A stretch of DNA of 64,000 bases from Cellulomonas chitinilytica (GTDB lineage Bacteria > Actinomycetota > Actinomycetes > Actinomycetales > Cellulomonadaceae), in NCBI RefSeq assembly GCF_016862675.1, contig NZ_BONK01000003.1:124001-188000 (forward strand), in the 5' to 3' direction. Positions 1 through 7,555 of this stretch are shown one piece after another. The position numbers and the translations under genes are program-made. Below the pieces are notes generated by a model. It did no database searches. It was not told the DNA's origin and was given only the letters and a program-made list of their open reading frames with translations. Within the stretch, counting starts at the first letter, position 1; the number at the start of each line of letters is the position of its first letter.

Positions 1-151
1 CGCGCGGACGCTCTCGCTCTGGGTCGTCGACGAGAACCACCCGGCGGTCGACCTGTACGTGCGGGCCGGCTACGCGCGCACCGGCGAGCGCCACGAGGCG
101 CAGCGTGAGCCCCCCAAGATCGAGGAGCGGTACGTCCTCGAGCTGCGCTGA
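1..151 (+). CDS. GNAT family N-acetyltransferase, C-terminal fragment
   Basis: Only the last 49 codons lie in the window, read from base 2 to a TGA at 149-151. They include the stretch LWVVDENHPAVDLYVRAGY followed by TGER, the typical end of the GNAT acetyl-CoA-binding fold in which a conserved Asn, a Tyr and a Gly-Tyr pair line the cofactor site. It probably acetylates an amine on a small molecule or protein N-terminus; the substrate cannot be inferred. It ends immediately before the end of the convergent AraC gene. Confidence 0.8.
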   Translation, partial: ARTLSLWVVDENHPAVDLYVRAGYARTGERHEAQREPPKIEERYVLELR

Positions 152-1153
152 TCAGGCGCGCGTCTGCCGCCGCCACTGGATCGGCGTCACTCCGTGCTGC
201 TCACGGAACCGGCGCACCAGGTACGTGGAGTCGCGGTAGCCGGTGCGGTCGGCGACGACGGCAACGGGCAGGTCGGTCTCGGACAGGAGGCGGCGCGCCT
301 CGATCATCCGGCGCTCCGTGAGCCACTCGAGCACGGTCCTGCCCGAGCGTTCGCGTACCACCGTCGTCAGGTGGCCCGTCGTGTAGCCGAGCGAACGGGC
401 GACGTCACGCGTGGAGATCGGCTCGCGAAATCCCGCCTCGACGGCGTCGAGCACCGCGGCCACGAGCGGGTCACGTGCCCATCCGCCCGACGACGGGTCC
501 ACCTCGGGGGTCGGTGCCACGCCCGGCACCGCCGGGGCTGCCACTCGTGCGAGCGACACGAGGAGCAGGGTGAGGGCCGCGGTCGCCGCCTCCTGCGCGC
601 CCGGCCGCACGCGTCCGGGGGAGTGCACGCCCGCCTCGGCGGCCAGGATGCCGAGGAGCGTCGCCCACGAGGCACGTTCCTCCTCGGGGACGGACAGCAC
701 CCGCGGCGAGCCCGCGTCCAGACCGCTGAAGGCGGCGAGCAGGGGGTGCTGGCGCCAGACGAGCGGCGCCACGGCGTGCCGCCCGAGCGCCTCGGCGGTG
801 AAGAAGGCGAGCCACACCCGGGCGTCGCCGGGCTGCACGGACGCCCCGCGCACGACCTCGCCGGGCGCGACCAGGCAGACGTCACCGGTGGCGAGCTGCC
901 AGTCGCCGGAGTCGACTCGCAGCGTCCCGGCGCCGCGCTCGACGTGGACCAGGACGTGGAAGTCGTGCGCGTGCGGGCCGTCCCCGGGGACGTGGTCGGG
1001 CCTCAGGTCGGCGTCGACGACGAGCTCGGCGCCGATCGGCACCGTGCCGGGGCTGGGCAGGTACGCGACGACCGGCGTCCCGTCCGCCCGCAGCCGGCGC
1101 ACACGCGTGCGGGGGAGCAGCGGCGGCCCGCTCGCCGAAGAACGTCGCACCAT
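152..1153 (-). CDS. AraC family transcriptional regulator with N-terminal cupin domain
   Basis: A 333-residue DNA-binding regulator. The N-terminal half is a cupin-like sensor domain (HDFHVLVHVERGAGTL, then a GDVCLVAPGE turn). The C-terminal hundred residues hold two helix-turn-helices of AraC type (ISTRDVARSLGYTTGHLTTV and the second around YRDSTYLVRRFREQHGVTP). I chose the ATG at 1153 because GGACGGAAG lies just upstream; the frame stays open further upstream but looks non-coding there. It is divergent from the methyltransferase at 1273, which may be its target. The ligand is unknown. Confidence 0.85.
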   Translation of the reverse strand: MVRRSSASGPPLLPRTRVRRLRADGTPVVAYLPSPGTVPIGAELVVDADLRPDHVPGDGPHAHDFHVLVHVERGAGTLRVDSGDWQLATGDVCLVAPGEVVRGASVQPGDARVWLAFFTAEALGRHAVAPLVWRQHPLLAAFSGLDAGSPRVLSVPEEERASWATLLGILAAEAGVHSPGRVRPGAQEAATAALTLLLVSLARVAAPAVPGVAPTPEVDPSSGGWARDPLVAAVLDAVEAGFREPISTRDVARSLGYTTGHLTTVVRERSGRTVLEWLTERRMIEARRLLSETDLPVAVVADRTGYRDSTYLVRRFREQHGVTPIQWRRQTRA

Positions 1154-1272
1154 CGCGTACTTCCGTCCTGGTCCGGCGGACCCGGCCGCAGGACGCTCGT
1201 CGTAGCCCGTCAGCCGGCTCTCGTGATCCGGCGGCACGGCCCCAGGTTCGCACGACAGAACAGGTGATCCCC

Positions 1273-1983
1273 ATGGCCTCGCAGCACGACGTCCGCCTTC
1301 TCGACCCGTTGGCCCACGACGCCACGCCCGAACCGTACCTGCCGGCCGCGGGCAAGCCGTGGCTGCTGCCGCTGTATGACCCGATGACCCGCCTCGGCGG
1401 CGTCCGCCGACGCCACGCACGCCTCGTCGCGCTGTCGGGGATCGCGGCAGGCGACCGGGTGCTCGACCTCGGCTGCGGGACCGGGAACCTCGCACTCCTC
1501 GTCGCAGCCTCGGTCCCCGGCAGCGTCGTCACGGGCGTCGACCCCGACCGGCCGTCGCTCGAGCGCGCCGCACGCAAGGCCCGGCGGCGACGCCTCCCGA
1601 TGACGCTCGTGCGCGGGTACGGCCAGTCGCTCCCGCTGCCTGACGAGAGCGTCGACCACGTCGTCTCGGCGCTGGCGCTGCACCATGTCGCGCCGGACGC
1701 CCGAGCGGCGACGGCGGGGGAGATCCTGCGGGTGCTGCGTCCCGGCGGAACGGTGACGGTCGCCGACTTCAGCGCGCCCGACGAGCACGGTCGACAGGGT
1801 GGTCACGGGCACCGCCTCCGCCGGAGGCACGACCACAACGCAGGGCACGCGCTTGCCGACGGCAATCGGGACGGGGGGATCGTGCAGCTGCTCACCGGAG
1901 CGGGGCTCGGGGGAGCGATCGTGCTGGAGCACGACCGGCTCGCCGGCTCGTCCCTGACCTACGTGCAGGCCAGACGCGCCTGA
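1273..1983 (+). CDS. Class I SAM-dependent methyltransferase (UbiE/Methyltransf_11 type)
   Basis: A 236-residue cytosolic methyltransferase. Motif I is visible as VLDLGCGTGNLALLV, followed by an acidic residue at the end of strand 2 (GVDPDRPSL) and a motif IV region (LPLPDESVDHVVSALALHHV). The middle has a histidine- and arginine-rich stretch (HGHRLRRRHDHNAGH). The ATG at 1273 is preferred because AGGTGA at 1262-1267 is well spaced as a ribosome binding site; that site contains the alternative GTG at 1264. The substrate is unknown. It is divergent from an AraC regulator, suggesting local control. Confidence 0.8.
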   Translation: MASQHDVRLLDPLAHDATPEPYLPAAGKPWLLPLYDPMTRLGGVRRRHARLVALSGIAAGDRVLDLGCGTGNLALLVAASVPGSVVTGVDPDRPSLERAARKARRRRLPMTLVRGYGQSLPLPDESVDHVVSALALHHVAPDARAATAGEILRVLRPGGTVTVADFSAPDEHGRQGGHGHRLRRRHDHNAGHALADGNRDGGIVQLLTGAGLGGAIVLEHDRLAGSSLTYVQARRA

Positions 1984-1986
1984 CCG

Positions 1987-2673
1987 TCATTCGCCGGCTG
2001 GTCCGAGCATCGCCTGCCGACGGCCGACCAGCTCGACGTGGATCAGTTCGGCGGCGAGCTCCACGCAGACGTGACGGTCGGGCAGGGTCGCGAGTTCGGC
2101 GGGGCCGTCCTCGACCAGCTCGACGAGCTGCGCCAGGTCGCGCTCGAACGTCGGCCTGCTCCCTGCAAGGACGAGCGTGCCGGCGGCGACCGAATGACTG
2201 AACCGGTCGCGGTTCTCACGGTGGTACCACGAGTCGGCGTCCTCGCGTCCGTCATAGGCGGACGGGGGGAGGACGATCGTCTCGACATGGCCGGGGCCGA
2301 GCCGGCTCCGGAGCGACTTCCATCGGGATGCCGGGAGCTGCAGCCAGTGGTGCACCAGGACGAGCTCTAGACAGAGAGCAGTGCTCTCGGTGCCGTCCGA
2401 CGCGATCGGGAGGTAGGTGATCGTCCGTGGCGACCGTGCAGCGAACGCCCAGGCGATCGTCAGCGCACGGAACGAGTGCGCGTCGAGGGCGCCATCGAAG
2501 CTGTTCCAGCAGATCTGCCGGTCGACCAGCCAGCCGGTGAGCGGATCGGCCGGACGGACCACCCGGTAGGCAGCGCTGCCCAGGCGCACCGTCTGCACGG
2601 ACGCCTTCAGCTCGAGACCGGTCACCTTCACGGCGGGGACTGTGCCACCGGACCGGGACGCGGTGCACGTCAA
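1987..2673 (-). CDS. Hypothetical protein, unrecognised
   Basis: A 228-residue protein I do not recognise. It has no signal peptide, no membrane segment and no obvious catalytic motif; it contains two tryptophan-rich patches (LTGWLVDRQICWNSF and VLVHHWLQLPASRW). I chose the TTG start at 2673 because AGGGGAC sits 9-15 bases upstream, whereas the in-frame GTG at 2631 has no such site. An AT-rich palindrome at 2700-2713 lies in the promoter position. The gene ends four bases from the end of the convergent methyltransferase gene. Confidence 0.6.
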   Translation of the reverse strand: MTCTASRSGGTVPAVKVTGLELKASVQTVRLGSAAYRVVRPADPLTGWLVDRQICWNSFDGALDAHSFRALTIAWAFAARSPRTITYLPIASDGTESTALCLELVLVHHWLQLPASRWKSLRSRLGPGHVETIVLPPSAYDGREDADSWYHRENRDRFSHSVAAGTLVLAGSRPTFERDLAQLVELVEDGPAELATLPDRHVCVELAAELIHVELVGRRQAMLGPAGE

Positions 2674-2699
2674 ATGCGTGACGTCCCCTGCGTATTGAC

Positions 2700-2713
2700 A
2701 TAATGCTCATTAT
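2700..2713. promoter_or_regulatory. AT-rich palindrome, candidate operator
   Basis: ATAATG-CT-CATTAT is a perfect inverted repeat with six-base arms, 27 bases upstream of the TTG start of the hypothetical gene at 1987-2673. It is strikingly AT-rich for this genome and sits where -10/-35 elements would fall, so a repressor site is plausible. The regulator is unknown. Confidence 0.5.
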
Positions 2714-2824
2714 CGGCGTTCCGTCGGTTGTCGTGCGGGACGGCGAGAGGGGCCATCCAGAGGCACTGGTGAACTCGTCGCGCCTCGGTCAGCAGCCGAC
2801 CCCGGGCGCAGGCCCACAGCGGCG

Positions 2825-2865
2825 TCGCCGGTGACCGCCGATCGCCGGTGACCGCCGATCGCCGG
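2825..2865. repeat. 17-bp tandem repeat, about 2.4 copies
   Basis: The unit TCGCCGGTGACCGCCGA occurs twice head to tail and is followed by a third partial copy. It lies in the 439-base gene-free stretch 2674-3112 upstream of the recombinase. That stretch otherwise holds only the palindrome at 2700-2713 and the -10 element at 3101; I see no convincing gene in it. Confidence 0.7.
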
Positions 2866-3100
2866 CCGTGGAACGGATGCGCATGCCGAGCGGAACCGGC
2901 GCAGACGTCCGGACACACGGCGGGTCGCGTCGCCGCGCGAACGACCGACATGGACATGACGGCGCCGTCGCCTGTCACCGGCCCGACGGTCCGCCGCCGG
3001 GCCGGACGCCCCTCTCGGGAGCCCCGTGTCCGAAATGCGCGCATAGGGAGCACTATGCGAACGTTTCCAGAGGCGCCCCTGCGCTGTCGGAACCCGCCGC

Positions 3101-3106
3101 TACGGT
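3101..3106 (+). promoter_or_regulatory. -10 element TACGGT, leaderless promoter of the recombinase
   Basis: TACGGT lies six bases before the GTG start at 3113, so transcription would begin at or next to the start codon. No Shine-Dalgarno sequence is present between them. Confidence 0.55.
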
Positions 3107-3112
3107 GCGGAC

Positions 3113-4150
3113 GTGCTGCTCATCGACGTGGTCGACCCGTTCCTGCTGGACAGAGCGACGCTGACGCGCCGCGGTCTGAGCGACACGTCCCGTGCGGCCT
3201 ACCGGGCGGACGTCGCGACCTGGGCCAGGCAGATCGCCCGCCTCGACGGACGGCTGCCCCAGCGACCGACCGCCGACGACCCGGATCCGTTCCGGGTCGT
3301 CGCGGTCGCCGACCTGACCGAGACGACGATCAAGTCCGCGTACCGGGTGATCCGCCTGACCGAGGCGCCCGCGACCGTGCAGCGCAGGGTCGGCACGCTG
3401 CGCCTGCTGGTGCACTGGCTGCAGGTCGAAGGACACCTCGTCGGCGACCCGACGCTGCGGATCGAGGCGCCGTTGCGACCGACCCGGCTGCCGGCAGGAT
3501 GGGACGACGCCGAGCTCGCCCGGCTGGCGACGACCGTCTGGGCGGATCGTCCCGGACGGCCGAACGCTCGCCGCTGGCCGGCGCTCGAGAGGGCATGCTT
3601 CGCCATCCTGGCCACGACCGGCCTGCGCGCGGCCGAGTTGTGCGCGCTGACCAACCTGTCGATCCGCGATGCCGGCCAGGAGGCGCTGCTCGACGTGATC
3701 GGCAAGGGGGACCAGCAGCGTGCGGTCCCGATCCCGCCGGAGGCCGTCTCCGTGGTCCAGGAGTACGTCGCGGAGCGGGACGCCCGCCTCGGCACCCAGC
3801 CGCCCTCCGGTCCCTTGCTGCTGACCACACAAGCCGCTCCCCTGACCCGTGGTGCGCTGCGGCACCTGGTCGACGGATGGATCTCGCGGTCCGGGATCAG
3901 CCGGTTCGACGGCGAGGCGGTGCACGCGCTGCGGCACAGCTACGCGAAGGGCCTGATCCGCTCCGGGGTCCCCGCACCGGCGGTGCAGACGCTCCTGGGC
4001 CACCAGGACCTGAAGACGACCGGCATCTACGTGAAGGCGACGGCGGCCGACGTGCGCGACGCCGCGCTCCTCTCCCCCGCCCGGCGCGTCCTGCGCGACG
4101 TCGTCGGTCCCGCCACCGCCGGTGCGGCCGGCGCGCGCCCCGACGGGTAG
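3113..4150 (+). CDS. Tyrosine recombinase / phage-type integrase
   Basis: A 345-residue site-specific recombinase that cuts and rejoins DNA through a 3'-phosphotyrosine. The catalytic set is complete: Arg172 (TTGLRAAEL), Lys198 (IGKGDQQR), His271 and Arg274 (HALRHSYA), His297 (LLGHQDL) and Tyr306 (TTGIYVKA). Residues 1-125 form the helical SAM-like core-binding domain. It has no zinc or arm-binding extension, so it resembles XerC/D-sized solo recombinases. No excisionase, phage gene, tRNA or attachment repeat is seen beside it, so its target is unknown. Confidence 0.9.
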   Translation: MLLIDVVDPFLLDRATLTRRGLSDTSRAAYRADVATWARQIARLDGRLPQRPTADDPDPFRVVAVADLTETTIKSAYRVIRLTEAPATVQRRVGTLRLLVHWLQVEGHLVGDPTLRIEAPLRPTRLPAGWDDAELARLATTVWADRPGRPNARRWPALERACFAILATTGLRAAELCALTNLSIRDAGQEALLDVIGKGDQQRAVPIPPEAVSVVQEYVAERDARLGTQPPSGPLLLTTQAAPLTRGALRHLVDGWISRSGISRFDGEAVHALRHSYAKGLIRSGVPAPAVQTLLGHQDLKTTGIYVKATAADVRDAALLSPARRVLRDVVGPATAGAAGARPDG

Positions 4151-4175
4151 CGAGGACACGCCGCCGGCCCCGCCG

Positions 4176-5177
4176 TCACCGTTCGGCGGCGATCCGCAGG
4201 AACAGCCGCTCGTAGTCGTCGACCATCCTCTCGGCCGAGAACCGCGCCACGGCGTCGAGACGGCACGCGGTCCGGTCGATCCGGGCGGCACCCGCGACGG
4301 CGGCGACGGCCGCCGGCAGGTCGGCGACCAGGAAGCCCGACACGCCTGGCCGGACGAGCTCGGTCATCGACCCCCGCGCGAACGCGACGACCGGCGTTCC
4401 GGTCATCAGCGACTCGACCACGGAGAGCCCGAACGGCTCGTCGAAGTCGATCAGGTGGAGCAGGGCGCGCGCCCCGCCCAGGAGCCGGTCGCGCTCACCC
4501 GGTCCGACCGGGCCGACGTACCGGACGCGGTTGCCGTCCACGTGCGGGAGCACCTCGTGACGGTGGTACTCGGCGTCGTGGACGACGCCCGCGATCACGA
4601 GCGGCAGCCCGGCGCGTCGGGCCACCTCGATGGCGGTGGCAGTGCCCTTGTCCGGGTGGATCCGGCCGAGGAACAGCAGGTATCCCCCGTCCCCCGTGCC
4701 GAGCGTGAAGGCGTCGGGGTCGATCCCGTGGTGGATCGTCGCGGCGTACTCGAGGTCCGGGTGCCGGTCCGCGTCGCTGATCGCGACGTAGTGCACGACG
4801 TCGTCGTACGCGCGGTAGACCGGGACGATCCGATCGGAGGAGAAACCGTGGATCGTCGTGACGACCGGGGTCGCCGTGAGCCGGCTGAACACGAGCGGGA
4901 GGAAGTCGAACTGGTTGCTGATCACGTCGAACCGGTCCGCCCGCTCGAAGACCGCGGCGATGTGCAGCGCCTCGGCCACCTTGGCGTCGACCGACGGGTC
5001 CTCCTCGTAGCCGGCCGGGGCCTCGGCGTGCAGGCGGGCCGCCGTGCTCGAGTCGGCGGATGCGAAGAGCGTGACGTCGTGACCACGAGCCACGAGGCCC
5101 TCGGTCAGGGTGGACGCGACCTGCTCCCACGGCCCGTAGCCGCGCGGCGGGACGCGGTGTGCGATCGAGGCGAGCAC
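4176..5177 (-). CDS. Glycosyltransferase family 4 protein
   Basis: A 333-residue GT-B fold enzyme that moves a sugar from a nucleotide sugar to an unknown acceptor. The N-terminus has the glycine-rich loop VPPRGYGPWEQ. The C-terminal half has the donor-site signature DEPFGLSVVESLMTGTPVVA with the E-x7-E pair, and LLFLGRIHPDKG before it. No signal or membrane segment is seen. It faces the operon starting at 5370 across 192 bases. Start choice is awkward: the first canonical start is the GTG at 5177, but a strong GGGAGG (5195-5200) is placed for codon GTC at 5189, where relatives would have their Met. Confidence 0.85.
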   Translation of the reverse strand: MLASIAHRVPPRGYGPWEQVASTLTEGLVARGHDVTLFASADSSTAARLHAEAPAGYEEDPSVDAKVAEALHIAAVFERADRFDVISNQFDFLPLVFSRLTATPVVTTIHGFSSDRIVPVYRAYDDVVHYVAISDADRHPDLEYAATIHHGIDPDAFTLGTGDGGYLLFLGRIHPDKGTATAIEVARRAGLPLVIAGVVHDAEYHRHEVLPHVDGNRVRYVGPVGPGERDRLLGGARALLHLIDFDEPFGLSVVESLMTGTPVVAFARGSMTELVRPGVSGFLVADLPAAVAAVAGAARIDRTACRLDAVARFSAERMVDDYERLFLRIAAER

Positions 5178-5369
5178 GGCGACTCTGACGACGGCCTCCC
5201 GGGGTCGCAGCGAGAGTACGCCCCGAGCGCACGCTGATACGCTCGCACCCTCGCCGGACGTTCGAACCGGTGACCGGCGCCGACCCGACGGCGCCCCAGG
5301 GACGCGGCCTTCTCACTCTCACCGTGCACGGCAGCACTCTCGCTGCGCGAAGGCACCAGGGAAGAAGCC
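5178..5369. promoter_or_regulatory. Divergent intergenic region with two candidate -10 elements
   Basis: This 192-base gap separates the two oppositely oriented glycosyltransferase genes. A minus-strand TACTCT (plus-strand 5213-5218) could serve the left gene, and a plus-strand TACGCT at 5238-5243 could serve the right operon. No clear -35 boxes are visible. The arrangement suggests shared control of both arms of the locus. Confidence 0.35.
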
Positions 5370-6506
5370 ATGAGCGTCCGTCTCGGAGTTCTGTCCACCT
5401 ATCCGTCGACCCAGTGCGGCATCGCCACGTTCAGCGCGGCGCTCGTGACGCACCTGCTCGCTGCCGGCGCGGATGTCGGCGTCGTCCGACTCGTGGACTC
5501 GCCCGAGATCCGGGTGCCGCCGGTGGTGAGCCAGTGGGTCGCCGGCCAGGTCCGGGGCTCCCGATCGGCGGCCGCGGCGCTCGACCACTACGACGTGGCC
5601 GTCGTGCAGCACGAGTACGGGATCTACGGCGGTCCGGACGGCCAGGACGTGCTCGACCTGGTCGCGCAGGTGCACGTCCCCGTCGTGACCGTGCTGCACA
5701 CGGTCCTGACGACGCCGACGCCGAACCAGCACCGGGTGCTCGCCGGCCTGGTCGACCGCTCCGCCGCGCTCGTCACGATGACCACGACGGCCCGCGACCG
5801 GCTGACCGCCGGGTGGGGCGTCGACCCGGCGCGCGTCACGGTGATCTCGCACGGTGCGGAGGACAACCGCTCCCCCGGTGTCGTCACGCCCGGACGGCCC
5901 GCGGCCCGTCCGCGCACGGTGCTGACCTGGGGCCTGCTGTCCGAGGGCAAGGGGATCGAGTGGGCGCTGCTGGCCCTCGCCGAGCTCCGTCGGCACGCCC
6001 CCATGCCGACCTACCAGGTCGTCGGGCAGACCCATCCGCGCGTGCTGGAGCGGGAGGGCGAGGCGTACCGCGACCGGCTGGTCGCGCTGACCCGGGACCT
6101 CGACCTGAGCGCGTCGGTGCGGTTCGACGGCAGGTACCTGTCCGGCCCGGAGCTGCGTGGGGTGGTGCGCCGGGCCGACGTCGTCCTGCTCCCCTACGAC
6201 TCGCGCGAGCAGGTCACCTCCGGCGTGCTGACCGAGGCCGTCGCGGCGGGCAAGCCCGTCGTGTCCACCCGGTTCCCGCACGCCGTCGAGCTGCTGTCGA
6301 GCGGCGCCGGTCTGCTGGTCCCCCAGCGCGACCCGTCCGCGATCGCGGCCGCGCTGGTGCAGGTGCTCACGGTGGACGGCGTCGCCGAGGCGATGGCCGA
6401 CGAGGCGCGACGCCTGGCCGACTCGCTGCTGTGGCCGGCAGTCGCCGAGCAGTATCTGGACCTCGCGGCGAGCGTGCAGCATGTGGCGCTCCCGGCCGCC
6501 GTCTGA
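5370..6506 (+). CDS. Glycosyltransferase family 4 protein, first gene of the GH130 operon
   Basis: A 378-residue GT-B glycosyltransferase. The N-terminus reads LSTYPSTQCGIATFSAALV, a loop typical of mannosyl- or glucosyl-transferring GT4 enzymes; the donor-binding half shows TWGLLSEGKGIEWAL and later TSGVLTEAVAAGKPVVS. It is soluble. GGGAAGAAG precedes the ATG at 5370. Its stop overlaps the next start (TGATG at 6504-6508), so the two are probably translationally coupled. Donor and acceptor sugars are unknown; the GH130 and cupin neighbours point to mannose or a related hexose. Confidence 0.87.
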   Translation: MSVRLGVLSTYPSTQCGIATFSAALVTHLLAAGADVGVVRLVDSPEIRVPPVVSQWVAGQVRGSRSAAAALDHYDVAVVQHEYGIYGGPDGQDVLDLVAQVHVPVVTVLHTVLTTPTPNQHRVLAGLVDRSAALVTMTTTARDRLTAGWGVDPARVTVISHGAEDNRSPGVVTPGRPAARPRTVLTWGLLSEGKGIEWALLALAELRRHAPMPTYQVVGQTHPRVLEREGEAYRDRLVALTRDLDLSASVRFDGRYLSGPELRGVVRRADVVLLPYDSREQVTSGVLTEAVAAGKPVVSTRFPHAVELLSSGAGLLVPQRDPSAIAAALVQVLTVDGVAEAMADEARRLADSLLWPAVAEQYLDLAASVQHVALPAAV

Positions 6507-7555
6507 TGCGGGCCACGACCGCCCCGGGCCGCGCCGGTCCCGACCGCACCGTGCGCCTCGACCACCTGGTCCGCCTGACCACGCCCACCGGTCTGTTCGA
6601 GCACGCCCTGGGGTCCGAGCCCCGGGTGGAGCACGGGATGTGCGTCGACGACGTGGCGCGAGCCCTCGTGGTCATGGCGCGCAGCGAGCACTCCGACCCC
6701 GAGGCCGAGATCCTGACCAGGACGTACCTGACGTTCGTCCGATCGGCGCAGCGACCCGGTGGGCTCCTGCACAACCGCCGCAGCCCCGACGGCCAGTGGC
6801 TCGACGAGCCGTCCACGGACGACCACTGGGGCCGAGCCGTGTGGGCGCTCGGGACCGCCGCGGCGCACCTGTGGGACGGCGAGCTCGCAGCCGTCGCGAA
6901 GCTCGGGGCGACGTCAGCGCTGGCTGCGCGCTCACCCCACCCCCGCGCGATGGCCTATGCGGCGCTCGGCGCCGTCGAGCTGCTTCGGGCCGACCCCCGT
7001 CACGGCGGAGCACTGCGACTTCTGGACGAGGCCCGCGCCGTCCTTCCGCGACCGGGCTCCGACCTGGGCTGGCCCTGGCCGGAGGCCCGCCTCACCTACG
7101 CGAACGCCGTGCTGCCGGAGGCGTTGATGGCGGTCGGGGACGTCTTCGCGGACGACGCCCTGCTCGCCGACGGGCTCGGGCTGCTGGACTGGCTCGTCAC
7201 CGTGCAGACGACGGACGGGCACCTGTCGATGGTGCCGGCCGGCGGACGCGGCCCCGACGACGACCGGCCGGGCTTCGACCAGCAGCCGATCGAGGTCGCG
7301 GCGTTGGCCGAGGCCGCCGCGAGGGCCCGACGACTCACGGGAGACCGCGCCTGGGACGTGGTGCTCGAACGGTGCACCGCCTGGTTCGAGGGCGACAACG
7401 ACGCGGGCGTCCCCGTGCGGGACGCGGCGACCGGCGGGGGCTTCGACGGGCTGGAGCCGACTGGCGTCAACCAGAACCAGGGCGCCGAGTCCACGCTCGC
7501 ATGGCTCGCCTGCGCTCAGCTCGTCGGCGCCGGCCGTCCGAGGGCAGCACGATGA
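6506..7555 (+). CDS. Six-hairpin glycosidase-like (all-helical) protein
   Basis: A 349-residue soluble protein built of repeated helical pairs, with recurring tryptophans and short motifs such as STDDHWGRAVWALG, HPRAMAYAALGAVELL, WPWPEARLTYANAVLPEAL and GVNQNQGAESTLAWL. This pattern fits an alpha/alpha-barrel glycosidase or phosphorylase-like fold. A clear catalytic pair cannot be assigned. It overlaps both neighbours by 1-4 bases, between a GT4 and a GH130 enzyme, so it most likely acts on the same glycan. It could be a hydrolase, a lyase or a non-catalytic partner. Confidence 0.65.
   Translation: MRATTAPGRAGPDRTVRLDHLVRLTTPTGLFEHALGSEPRVEHGMCVDDVARALVVMARSEHSDPEAEILTRTYLTFVRSAQRPGGLLHNRRSPDGQWLDEPSTDDHWGRAVWALGTAAAHLWDGELAAVAKLGATSALAARSPHPRAMAYAALGAVELLRADPRHGGALRLLDEARAVLPRPGSDLGWPWPEARLTYANAVLPEALMAVGDVFADDALLADGLGLLDWLVTVQTTDGHLSMVPAGGRGPDDDRPGFDQQPIEVAALAEAAARARRLTGDRAWDVVLERCTAWFEGDNDAGVPVRDAATGGGFDGLEPTGVNQNQGAESTLAWLACAQLVGAGRPRAAR

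Noticed and set aside
2695..2723. TTGACA at 2695 as the -35 box of a plus-strand promoter
   Set aside because: No -10-like sequence lies 16-18 bases downstream, and the next plus-strand gene starts 390 bases away behind its own TACGGT.
5270..6505. Upstream extension of the helical glycosidase-like gene into a single 761-residue frame
   Set aside because: The upstream part overlaps the GT4 gene in another frame and is Arg/Pro/Gly-rich noise; the ATG at 6506 overlapping the GT4 stop is the natural start.
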